NCBI RefSeq assembly: GCF_954871325.1
Contig: NC_088776.1
Location: 59,172,954 to 59,236,953, forward strand
Direction of reading: 5' to 3'
DNA from: Gordionus sp. m RMFG-2023
Lineage: Eukaryota > Nematomorpha > Gordioida > Chordodea > Parachordodidae
DNA: 64,000 nt
Below, one piece after another: positions 22,601 through 64,000 of this stretch (position 1 is the first letter of the stretch; each line of letters opens with the position of its first letter). The notes beneath the pieces are model-generated. The model was given only the letters and a program-made list of their open reading frames with translations, did not search any database and was not told the DNA's origin. The position numbers were made by a program, and so were the translations under genes.

Positions 22601-23376
22601 TACCTTTGCCAAGGTTCACACAAACTTGCTAATATTGAGTGGATAATTATAATTTACTAAGTTTAGAAAAATATATATAAATGTTTATTATGTAAAATAT
22701 TATGATTAAAACCGATTATAACAAATTTATTTGATTATCATTAAAAAGCTTAAAATGAATTTTCCTTTTTCTAATCCAATAATATTTTTAAGCCTACAAA
22801 TTATTTTATTGGTTGTTTTGGCTATTAATTTTTATAATTTTAAACGAAAGATTGATGACTTGTGTATATTGTTTAATATTTGTTATATCTATTTTAAAAC
22901 TAGGTGCCAAATCCACCAAGCCTCGCTTCAAAGCCCCTAAGATACAACGGCTTGTCACTCCATCGAGAATCCAAAGAAAACGTCGTGAAATGGCTGAAAA
23001 ACGACATCGCGCCACTCGCCGTGAAGCGGAAGCGGCAGAATACGAGCGAATGCTGCAGACCATTCGACGGGAAAAAATGGCTCGTCGAAAAACCGAACAC
23101 GACTCTCGCAAACGCAGAAGGACGGCCACTACAACAGAAAGTGATAAGGAAGCTAGTTCCCATATGTCAAAACGAAAGATCGTGTCAGAAGCAGAAAAAA
23201 GTAAAAAACAGGAAACGACAGAAAAGAAGCAGACATTGACAGAAAAAAAGCCCACAACGACAGAGAAAAAGCCCACAACGTCAGAAAAAAAGGCGACAAC
23301 TGATAAAAAACAGGTACCAGCGAAATCCTCAGTTCCAGCTGGCGGTAAGGTCAAAAAGGCTAAGGGCAAGAAATGA
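16659..23376 (+). CDS. RPS6: 40S ribosomal protein S6 (eS6), five exons
   Basis: Complete gene: exons 16659-16664, 16720-16851, 16940-17150, 17281-17430 and 22904-23376, all with GT...AG introns and matching phases, giving 323 residues. The conserved eS6 core is unmistakable: [93 protein letters not shown] and [10 protein letters not shown]. eS6 is a 40S subunit protein and the classic target of S6 kinase at its C-terminal tail. Animal eS6 is usually about 250 residues. Here the helical tail is followed by a longer Lys/Thr-rich extension, and the usual RRRLSSLR phosphosite cluster is replaced by [18 protein letters not shown]. Exon 1 contributes only ATGAAA, a layout common in ribosomal protein genes. 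Intron 4 (5.5 kb) is invaded by MULE relics. ATTAAA at 23456-23461 is a candidate poly(A) signal. Confidence 0.97.
16720..16851 (+). CDS. RPS6: RPS6 exon 2
   Basis: Acceptor ttatattag, donor gtgagt. It encodes 44 codons from LNVAYPATG to LGEEWK in phase 0. Confidence 0.97.
16940..17150 (+). CDS. RPS6: RPS6 exon 3
   Basis: Acceptor attgtcaag, donor gtgaat. It encodes [15 protein letters not shown], the RNA-binding basic core and [11 protein letters not shown], with one base of the next Gly codon. Confidence 0.97.
17281..17430 (+). CDS. RPS6: RPS6 exon 4
   Basis: Acceptor atttaaag, donor gttaaa. It encodes [10 protein letters not shown] through [16 protein letters not shown] and ends with one base of a split Gly codon that exon 5 completes. 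Confidence 0.97.
17431..19814 (+). other. RPS6 intron 4, left part
   Basis: Extremely AT-rich. No gene, repeat array or transposon end was recognised in this stretch. Confidence 0.6.
19815..20220 (+). pseudogene. MULE transposase fragment, sense orientation
   Basis: Translation gives [34 protein letters not shown] and later [17 protein letters not shown], all near-copies of pieces of the minus-strand MULE relic at 20500-21760. The catalytic middle is missing, and frame breaks and stops follow. With that relic it forms an imperfect inverted repeat. Confidence 0.7.
20500..21760 (-). pseudogene. Mutator-like (MULE) transposase, degraded
   Basis: In order on the minus strand: a [16 protein letters not shown] leader (to 21625); [20 protein letters not shown] and [13 protein letters not shown], matching the start of the MULE domain, where a D-G-T-F normally carries the first catalytic Asp and here reads [23 protein letters not shown], matching the second catalytic region; and [14 protein letters not shown], the TNN.VEG.H motif near the end. 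Stops and frameshifts separate these pieces, so it is inactive. FLYWCH-associated MULEs of this type are common in animals; a FLYWCH relic lies at 35790-35960. It sits antisense in RPS6 intron 4. Confidence 0.75.
21761..22903 (+). other. RPS6 intron 4, right part
   Basis: AT-rich, with no further coding similarity recognised. The direct repeat GTAACCTGCATATTTAATAA occurs twice in tandem near 21767-21806. The acceptor for exon 5 (aaaactag) closes it. Confidence 0.5.
22904..23376 (+). CDS. RPS6: RPS6 exon 5 with extended Lys/Thr-rich tail
   Basis: Opens with [20 protein letters not shown], the conserved eS6 block, then the long basic helix ([17 protein letters not shown]...AAEYERML). About 75-80 residues follow beyond the usual family end, including near-repeats of TTEKKP ([19 protein letters not shown] and [12 protein letters not shown]) and a terminal [11 protein letters not shown] before TGA. 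The exon is much less AT-rich than exons 2-4 and uses CGN rather than AGA for many Arg. Long antisense and alternative frames here are shadows. Confidence 0.95.
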
Positions 23377-25662
23377 TACTGAGATAAAATTATATCATTT
23401 TGCAAAGTGTCGACCATATTATAAATATAATTTATCTTGAATGAATAGCGTTTTTATTAAACATGTTTATAAAAGATATATCGAATATTTGGGATAATAA
23501 AAATCGAAACAAAAAAAATATGTTTAAATATCTGTCTATAAATTTGTCCTCCAAAGAGTCGAATAATCATATGTATTCGATTTCAATTATTTTTTTTAAA
23601 ATAAAATTTTGACCTTGGGCTAACCCTAAATGTTTAAGTTAAGTTTTACTGTCGTTATAAATATATTTTACAGTAACGCCGATTTGTATAATGTGTTAAA
23701 TAAGTCCCGCCAGTTTTATAAAATGTATAAATATCTTTGTTTATAACAGTTTAAATATTTTTAAGAAGCTAATTATTACCGACGTTTTAAATATTTTTAC
23801 ACGTTTTCTTTTATCTTATTAATGACCAGTATTTTATTTAGTCTTCATTTTTACCCAAACGCAATTCTACACAATTTTTAGGAAGTAGTTGAATAGATTA
23901 TTAAATTATTATTGGAATGAGGCTTTTTAACTTATTTTTAAAAAAAAATTATCGAAAATCTTATTAATTGATAAGATATATATTTAAACATTATTTTTTA
24001 TAATATCTATATAGGTATGAATGTGACTTTTACTCTTTTTTTATAAATCAACATAATGTTACCTAATAAATTTTAAATTATAATCGTATTAAAGATATTA
24101 GATTGTAAATTAATTGAAAAGGTTTTAAAATATAATCAAGTTGCAAAAATTATTAAATTTAATTAAAATAAAATTTCTTAAAAATGTTGATCGGTCAGGA
24201 TTCTTAACCTATGGGAAAAATTAAATGTACCTACGAAAAGGATTTTACAGTAAGAGTTCTTGTAAAAAAAAATTTTAAATTAAATGATTAATTTTATTTT
24301 AATACTCATTTGTAAAATAATTGTAGTTTTGCATTTTATTAAATGAATATTTTTTAAATAAAATATGTGATTAGTTTATTGTAAATCAAAAAAGTACCAA
24401 TTCAATTCTCCCTTATTATTTATACTATAGCAATTATTTTTATCTTATGCCGGTTATCAAAGCTTAAGTAGTTATAATTGTTTTTTTAATTATCCATTAA
24501 ATTTGTTTTTGTAATGACATTCAAATTTTAAATTGTTTTTTTTTGTTAACGTTGAACTATACAAATATTGTTAATGACTTTATACAAGTTACAATTTATT
24601 TTGAAAGGTCATTTTATTACCTTCAGTGATAATTTAAATTAAATATTTTAACAAAAACAACGAATTTTATTTGTATTTTCAGTGAAAAATAAATTTGATG
24701 TTCATGAATTTATTATAATATATCATGGGATTCTTTGATAAAATAAATCTGATTTTTATTATTCCTACTAGTATTATGTAGACTTTCAGAAAACAACAAC
24801 AGCAAATTCGTGATTTAATTAACGATCAATTTTTATATTATGGAAGATTTCTCGTTTCCCTATTGGAGATTTCTTTACCCCTGTCTTATTTGATAAATAG
24901 TTTTGAGTTAAATTTTTTATAAGAGTGTATTTTTGATATTAGTACTAACTATTATTATTTTATGATATAACATACCACTATAGGTGGTACGGGTGGTACG
25001 TCAATAATATATAAAATCTTAATTGCTTTCATCATATTACTCTGGTTCTTTTTCTTTAGTTTCTAAATTTCAAACATGACTACCGTGTAAATAACTCAAA
25101 GCTTCAAAATAATTTCCTCTAACTGAAGCATATACTTGTATATTTTAGATAAACAATACTGATCAAGAGTGTAGTCGTTTATATATCATTAAAAATGTAA
25201 GATAATCTTACAGAAATTTAATATCTCACAATAATTCTCTCGATTACTTTTCTAGCATCCATCATGTTATTTAAAAGGAAACTCTAATTTATGATTTGGA
25301 TTGGTCGTTTATATTCTCTTCAAGAATTGTTGATTTGGTTAGTCCTATAAATTTTTACTATAAAACATTGTCTAAAATGATAACTGAGAGTTATATTAGT
25401 TTCATGACCTTTTATCAAAGTTGCTAAGAATTATATTATATTATGTAGTTTTTAGAAACCATCATCAATTGAGGCATATGTATGAAATAATTAACCTATT
25501 TTATCACTTGTAATTCTTTAGTAGAAAATTTTTTTTATATTAGCAATCGAAAATACTTTATACTGTAATAAATAGATGTTGTAATATAAAAAATTATTTT
25601 TATAAATGTCTTGTATTGTTTTAATTATTTATATCTAATTTATTTTTCCTGCATAATATAAT
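23377..25662. other. Intergenic region 3' of RPS6
   Basis: Includes the probable RPS6 3' UTR with ATTAAA at 23456-23461. Otherwise uniformly AT-rich, with no recognised gene or element. Confidence 0.5.
23456..23461 (+). promoter_or_regulatory. Candidate RPS6 poly(A) signal ATTAAA
   Basis: Common variant of the AATAAA signal, 80 bases after the RPS6 stop codon. No other closer canonical hexamer was noticed. Inferred from position only. Confidence 0.4.
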
Positions 25663-25952
25663 TAGTGTTGATAAACGACTAAGTCGAGTCGACTTAGCCT
25701 AAAATCTAGTCAAGTTTGAGTCGCAAAACTCATTTCAATTTGAGCGGCTCAATGAGCCGCATGAGTCGGCTTCAGAGTCGGCTCGATGAGTCGGCTTTAA
25801 GTAAACAACTATAATGAGTATAATATATAGAGGGACTCTGAAGCCGACTCATCGAGCCCACTCTGAAGCCATTGAGCCGCTCAATTTGAAATGAGTTTTG
25901 CGACTCCGACTTGAGTTCAGAGTCGTAAAAACTCGACTATTTAACAACACTA
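25663..25952. mobile_element. Fold-back hAT-type MITE with 8-bp target duplication
   Basis: Starts TAGTGTTGATAAACGACT and ends TTTAACAACACTA, flanked by exact 8-bp AATATAAT repeats (25655-25662 and 25953-25960). Nearly the whole element is an inverted repeat built of GAGTCGGCTC-like blocks around a short AT core, so a transcript could fold into a long hairpin. TIR type and 8-bp duplication indicate the hAT superfamily. Confidence 0.9.
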
Positions 25953-25996
25953 AATATAATATGACAAAATATGAAATTCAAAATAATTGTTCAGAG

Positions 25997-26220
25997 TAAT
26001 GTTGTTAAACGGCTCTTTTTGAGCCGATTTTTAAAAACGATAACTCAATATTTCATCTTGAATAATATTAAGCACTGAAGATTTTATTTGTAGAAGGAAT
26101 AAAGGTTTGAACATCTATTAGCAAAATCTCAAGGCTTAGGCAATATTTTTCTGGCTAAAATATTGAGTTAGCTTAGCTGTTTTTAAAAATCGGCTCAAAA
26201 CGAGCCGTTTAACAACACTA
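25997..26220. mobile_element. TAGTGTTGTTAAACGGCTC-family hAT MITE
   Basis: TIRs run TA(A/G)TGTTGTTAAACGGCTC...GAGCCGTTTAACAACACTA. The 8-bp flanks are GTTCAGAG (25989-25996) and GTTCATAG (26221-26228), one mismatch. The inner arms GAGCCGATTTTTAAAAACG / TTTTTAAAAATCGGCTC extend the inverted repeat. It is a well-preserved copy of a family present at least eight times in the window. Confidence 0.9.
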
Positions 26221-26387
26221 GTTCATAGTTAGCAAATTTTAAAAAAGTATAATATATTAATATAAAACCCAACCGAAGGCCGGGCAAAAGCGAAAAGGCG
26301 ACGCCCCTGCCTTTTAACAACACGAAATCGGATGATAAACAATGGATCCATGTGATAAAAGGCACTGTGTGTTTTTAGGGAGTTGAT

Positions 26388-28935
26388 AAACTTACGCCAA
26401 ATGGCGTATTAGCAAGAAATAAAAGCTATATTTTTTCTTATTTATACGCATTTTCCGAATCGATAAAAAGTTACGAAGTTAAATAAACGAAGTTAATTAC
26501 TCAATGTTTTTTGATGATGTTCGCAATAGTTCTTAGTTCTTACTAAAGGTATATTGTTGATATAGACAAATTTATAAACCTTTTTAATTAATTAATAAAA
26601 AAATCTTCTTTACATTTTTTGAAGGATCTTTAAGTGACCTAGTAGAGGTAGAGTTTGTACACTCTAACTCAAAGTTAAAAAATTGTAATTTTTTACAGTT
26701 AATTAATTGTAATTCTTAAAAATCATGATTAATTTACTTTTTTTTAATATTTAAAGCTATAGATGAAACATTCATTAAAATCATTCAACATACATTTAAA
26801 CATTTTTATAATCCAACTACCAATATCTAGAGAAAATATGCCTCTAAAATTTAGTGTCAGTAAAAAAAAAAGTCCCCCATAATATAGGAAGGGTGCTAAC
26901 TGTTCCATCACAGATGGAAACAATTGAACCAGTTGGGAATTGTTTTTACTGGTAATTTAAAAATCATAAAAATTTTCCTGATTATATAGGTTAATATTTT
27001 ATAAATTATAGTTGTATTTTTTTATACTAATATTCATAGGATATTGTTTTGTTTCTTTCTTTACCTTCAATTTTAATGATTATATCCTATATTAATTCAG
27101 AACATAGTTTTTTTTAAGCATGATTGATTTTTAGATAGTAATATTTAATTTTTTTTAAAAAAATAATTAGATCTATAAGTATGGATATTACAGGAAAACA
27201 AGACTCCTATGGTTTGATTAGATAAAATATGGTCTTGCTGATGCTGCAAAAAAATATATAAGATTATGCTTAAGGTCAATATACATGTGAAGATGATGTG
27301 CAACAGTATATAATAGAAAAGGTAAATAAGAATGCTGAATGGGTAATGATGCAAAGTGTTGCCACATTTCTCAATACCCCGATTATGGTGTATGCTAACT
27401 ATGGAGCTTCATTTTGCTGGCAAATGTATCAGCTATTTAAATATGATGATGGAAATATAAAAAACATTTATATTAACAATTCTGGATCCCATTGTTAATG
27501 TTATTGATTTTGAAGATTAATTACAAATGTTGATAATTTTACTAAAAGTATTTTAGTTGGTTGTATTTGTCTAGTTTTTATGCATATTTCTTTTTTTTCC
27601 TATTTTAAGCATATTATAAATAAATATATAGAAGGAAGATATCTTTTTTAATCATACCATTTTATATCATTTCATTATAACACCATAATCACACCAATTA
27701 TTATGTTTACTTTAAATTAATTTGTATTACTTGTACAATTTTTCCCAAATTTTAAAAATAAATTTGGAAATTTTTTTAAAATCTGAATTAATCTTTTTTT
27801 TTAAATCATCAACTCAAAAATGACTATATTAAAAAATTTAGTATATAACATGAATATCATTTTTTTAAATAAAAAGTTGCCACCAAATAAGTTTTAATAA
27901 AGTGTTAAAATTCATAATGAATATTTTAATGGCAAAAATTTTGCCAAAATGCATAATTTGACCAGTTTGAAGTAATTCTAGAAACCCTGAAGAACCATAA
28001 GAAAATCTCAAGAAGTCTTTTAGAAATTGGTATAAATATTTTCCAAATGGTCATAAGTTTTTAAAATTATATTAATTTAGGTAAATTAATTAAGAAGATT
28101 ATGAGACCTCATTAAGAATAATTTATTTTTCTAAACTCTCTTTATTAAAAAAATATCAAAAGATATATTTTATAAATTTCAACATAAATTAAATAAAAAA
28201 TATTCATATAAAAAATGAGCAATTGTTTGTAGATTTAAAACTTGCTAGGGATTGTGTGTGTCAATTTTATAGAATTAGTAATCACAAAGTAAGAACTTTA
28301 ATGTTTCCAAGTAACCTTTAAAATAAGACGTACAATATAATTAAAAGGTATTTCTTTATATTTATTATTTTCTCAATATTTCTAAATTTCCTAATTCATT
28401 GCCATCTTATTTTTATTTTATATATCAAAAATAAACAACTATAATTACTTAGAGTGACCAAAATTTAAAAAAATGATATATAACATAACTGAAAAGATGG
28501 CAATAAATTCAGAGGTAAGTTAATTGAATTTTGTTTACGATATTATTTATACATCCAGTTTCTTGACCACTTCGTAACTTTTTATCGATTCGGAAAATGC
28601 GTATAAATATAAAAAAATATAGCTTTTTGAAGAGAATCATGATAAACGTGCAAGTATGTAAAAATATATTTTATTATTATTTACTTTATCTTTTTTTCCT
28701 CATTTTCTACTTCGTATATATACTACATCAAATTAGAATATAAACAAAAAAACAAAAAGTAAGATTACAAAAAATAAAAAATAAGGATACGAAAAATAAA
28801 AAGTAAAGTTACAAAATTAGATTATAAAAAGTTTGTATGCAAAAAAAAAAAATGTAAAAGTAAGGTTAAAAATTAGACTATAATGTAACACTTTTATTTC
28901 TTGCTAATACGCCATTTGGCGTAAGTCTATCATCT
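26388..28935. mobile_element. TIR transposon with OTU-protease relic
   Basis: The left arm (ACTTACGCCAAATGGCGTAT, TAGCAAGAAATAAAAG, then TACGCATTTTCCGAATCG, about 26388-26478) recurs inverted on the right at 28568-28626 and 28890-28928. In the right arm the two halves are split by about 260 bp of inserted AT-rich DNA. ACGCCAAATGGCGTA is itself palindromic. The interior carries OTU-domain remnants at 26900-27497. Superfamily unknown; no clear target duplication could be read. Confidence 0.65.
26900..27497 (+). pseudogene. OTU-type cysteine protease relic inside transposon
   Basis: METIEPVGNCFYW (about 26908-26946) matches the OTU catalytic box around its Cys (D-G-N-C-L/F-Y/F). Downstream, 27298-27497 encodes VATFLNTPIMVYANYG and a terminal NNSGSHC, matching the OTU segment L..LL..PI.VY and the closing G-S-H-Y with the catalytic His. 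Frames are broken between the two parts. OTU proteases cleave ubiquitin-type conjugates and occur in some transposons. This copy is dead or heavily rearranged. Confidence 0.55.
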
Positions 28936-29486
28936 CGCTCTCTTTTTAGCCTATCATAAATTAATCACTAAAGTGATTCATCAGCCACCTTGAACTTCGT
29001 GAGACCTTAAAAATACATATAAGTTGCTTCACACTGCTTAATAGCTCTATGTGTTTTATAGATATTCCTAATGTAGTGGGATTTGTATCTAATAAAATAT
29101 AGTATTTCTCGATATCTAATATAAGCCCTAACCCTTATCTATGTAGCATTTCCATAATCGAAGTACAAAGCAGTTCACAAGCTTGTTGTTAGGAACCTGA
29201 ACAATTTTGTTCGATAAAAGTAAAAGATACTTATCTCTGTCTCATAGATTTCACCTAATATGTTGGGAAATTTAAAATATAACAATCTTTTAGCAACTGC
29301 TATTACAATTCACAAAATCGTTACATGACAAAAAACAAATCTAGCTGGGATAAAACCAGGTTAAATTTATTAGCTTCCTGCAATAATTACCAAAAAACCT
29401 CACGCATATAAAATAAACAGAGTCCACATTAGTTCCTAATCAAATTGTAATAAGCCAGGATTGAGCTTGGTTAAATATTAAGATTG
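28936..29486. other. Intergenic sequence
   Basis: No gene or element recognised; slightly less AT-rich than the surroundings. Confidence 0.5.
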
Positions 29487-30072
29487 CCAGTGTTTACATG
29501 AGCGGGAGTATTAACAGTCTGCATCCATTTTTTGAAGGGGGTAGGTTAGAGGTAGGATAAATCTATTGGGGGATTATCTATTAAATTTTTAGTTGAAATA
29601 GTGTATTACTGTAAAAATAAATATATTTATTATAGATCTATAGATAAAATAAATATTGCTAAAGGTCGACCATCTGTATATTGCACACAATCATAGATGT
29701 TATTTCCCAAATAATACTATTCTAATAATTTTCTGCTATCCTTATAAATGTAACTTAAAAGGGTTAGACATTCTATTAGTAAACCCATATTCATGCCAAA
29801 ATATATATTATAATAATGCATTTGTAAATGAGGGTTTTTTAAAATCAAATTCGTGATCTAAAAAATAAAACTATTACATTCACAATATTTTGATAATGGA
29901 GCATTAATAACTTTAATTATACTTTTTAAAATTTATGAAATTAATACCATTATACTTAAAAAATTGTAATTCATAATGTAAAAGTATCGCAGCTTTCGGC
30001 AGCGATATTTTTTTTAGAGGTAGGTATAGGTTTTTGAGGCTTTCAATGAATATAATGACATGTAGATGCTTG
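29487..30072. mobile_element. Second CCAGCGTCTACAT-family TIR element, diverged
   Basis: Left end CCAGTGTTTACATGAGCGGG and right end ATGTAGATGCTTG correspond to the element at 10251-10869. Internal strings also match: GGGGATTATCTATTAAATTTT, ATATTGCACACAATCATA and GCAGCTTTCGGCAGCG. No coding sequence. Confidence 0.7.
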
Positions 30073-31103
30073 TTTCATTAATTAAAATGAAGCCTCATAT
30101 ACTTTTAATGATTATAGTTCAAATAAGTTTTTGATTTTAACCACGTTGTTCCGTTAAATAGATATGCAGCACAGCAAATAGCTAGTTTTATATCATAATT
30201 AAATTAATAAATAATTATAACTATTCTTAAATTTAAACTTATAAGAATAATTATAATATTCTTTAATTTATACATAAATCCTAATCATATGATATTTATA
30301 AATAACACATAAATTAAATAATTTTATTAAAAATATTATATAAATTTTTCTTATAGAAAAATAAAAATATTTACATGATCCTATTTATCTAGTCTATATA
30401 TTAGCTTGAATGGACCACAACACAAAGTTTTTTTTATACCATAGTCTTAATATGTGACATCTGTTATAATATTAAAACTTTTTTCGGAAATTATTATAAA
30501 TACTTAATATCTCATTAATTATTAATTTGAAGGTAATTATAAAATCCTCGAATTAAACAAATCTAAAATAATATGATATTCAATCAACAAAATATTTATA
30601 TAAAATATTTAGAAATATTTTAGAAAAAAACTATTATATTACCACATATTCAGCTTGAAATTAATAAATTTTTCTTGACAAAAATGATAACTCAGTAAAT
30701 TATGATTTTTAATATCTATGGATATTGGGATATATTTAAGCAAATTTAAGCACATCTTTTAATTTCTCTAGTCTACATTAGCTTTTAGATTGGACAGCAA
30801 AAATTAGTTTATGTCTGTTATAATATACATATATATATATTAAATTATATAAATAATGAGACTTTTATTGAAAACAATTATAAATATTACTGAAATTTCG
30901 ATAAATATCCTTCAGTTTTAAATCTTAATTTTTAATCATCATAAGTAGTATACTTTAAAAAAATATTGAATCTAAGAAAAAATTATGATACTTTTAAGCT
31001 TGTTTTCTATTTTGTATGTTCTTCTGTCAATGATTGAATGAAGCAATTTATGATTTTAATCAAGATATTTTGATCATTCATTCAGAGTTTTACTTTCGAT
31101 ATA
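30073..31103. other. Intergenic region upstream of DHX38
   Basis: Very AT-rich. It should contain the DHX38 promoter, but no reliable core element could be picked out. Confidence 0.5.
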
Positions 31104-63483
<32,380 letters not shown>

Positions 63484-64000
63484 GTTCAAAAATTTTAATT
63501 GGCGCCAAAAATCTAGAATTTTTATAAATTTTTTTTTTACATTTTGGGGTAAAAAAATTACACTTGTTTTTAAAATTTTTTTTTTTTTATTAAGTTCAAA
63601 GAAAGAAAAAAGAAAGAAAGAAAGTTGTTTCGCAACTCACCCTTTCTAACATTATTAAAGTATTATGCCGACATGTAGGCACATTTAATCATAAAACAGA
63701 GCTAATTTAAATTGTACAGTATTTATACGATACTTTATCAATGACATGAATTTCGGAAGTTGGTCAAATTTTCTAAATTTTGTCAATATTGTACTTAGTG
63801 TTGATAAACGGCTCAATTTTTTTTAAAAAAATGGCTAACCCAATATTTTAGTCAAAAAATGTTACGCAAGTAAGTGGATCTTCAAACGTTTCTTCCATCT
63901 ATGAGCAAAATCTTCATGGGTTGCATAATATTTTTTGGCTAAAATATTAACAACACTATATTATAAATTATACACTGTTATGTTATTTATATAACTCGAT
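63484..64000 (+). other. DHX38 intron 21, left part
   Basis: AT-rich, with an AAAG microsatellite near 63600-63625 and a hAT MITE at 63796-63958. Continues past the window. Confidence 0.6.
63796..63958. mobile_element. hAT MITE, short copy
   Basis: TAGTGTTGATAAACGGCTC on the left and ATTAACAACACTA on the right, with the family's TGGCTAACCCAATATTTTAG and CATCTATGAGCAAAATCTTC inside. The 8-bp flanks do not match, so one end may be altered. Confidence 0.75.

Noticed and set aside
22806-23417. 203-codon minus-strand frame and other overlapping frames
   Set aside because: They lie antisense or out of frame over RPS6 exon 5, whose eS6 identity is certain. They are shadows of that GC-richer exon.
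29656-29856. 66-codon open frame
   Set aside because: It falls inside the second CCAGCGTCTACAT element, a non-coding repeat.

Overview
Organism and character. The window is from a eukaryotic, very probably metazoan, genome. Genes are split by many introns with GT...AG ends and are embedded in strongly AT-rich DNA full of DNA-transposon debris. A PHF14-type PHD finger gene and an interstitial (TTAGGG)n tract point to an animal outside the TTAGG insects and TTAGGC nematodes. I cannot place it more finely; an AT-rich, transposon-rich non-bilaterian or lophotrochozoan would fit.

Host genes. Three genes were recognised, all on the + strand. (1) The 3' end of a PHF14-like PHD-finger gene (exons 2573-2710, 4403-4647, 6427-6536). 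(2) A complete ribosomal protein S6 (eS6/RPS6) gene of five exons (16659-23376), whose last exon encodes an unusually long Lys/Thr-rich tail. (3) A long gene for the spliceosomal DEAH helicase DHX38/Prp16, with 21 clear exons plus one proposed micro-exon from 31104 to 63483; it runs off the right edge. Splice phases join without conflict in all three genes, and the assembled part of DHX38 is 1206 codons. Two exon-like islands of unknown identity lie at about 13470-13566 and 15033-15269.

Layout. 1-6.5 kb: PHF14-like 3' end and its introns. 6.5-16.6 kb: intergenic, with a tandem duplication, a decayed coding frame on the minus strand, a TTAGGG tract, a TIR element, minisatellites and a Ty3/gypsy pol fragment. 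16.6-23.4 kb: RPS6, with Mutator-like (MULE) debris in intron 4. 23.4-31.1 kb: intergenic, with two hAT-type MITEs showing target duplications and a TIR element holding an OTU-protease relic. 31.1-64 kb: DHX38. Its introns hold a 5.1-kb hAT element, a 1.5-kb hAT element next to or inside a micro-exon, several MITE families, a hairpin-like FLYWCH relic, a hairpin-like unknown TE gene, an integrase relic and many poly-G tracts.

How it fits together. eS6 (translation) and DHX38/Prp16 (second step of splicing) are housekeeping genes; the PHF14-like protein is a chromatin reader. No operon-like link is implied. The most notable signals are the hAT insertion at the DHX38 micro-exon, lineage-specific insertions inside otherwise highly conserved DHX38, the extended eS6 tail, repeated inverted (fold-back) duplications of TE coding fragments, and G homopolymers that always lie on the sense strand of introns.
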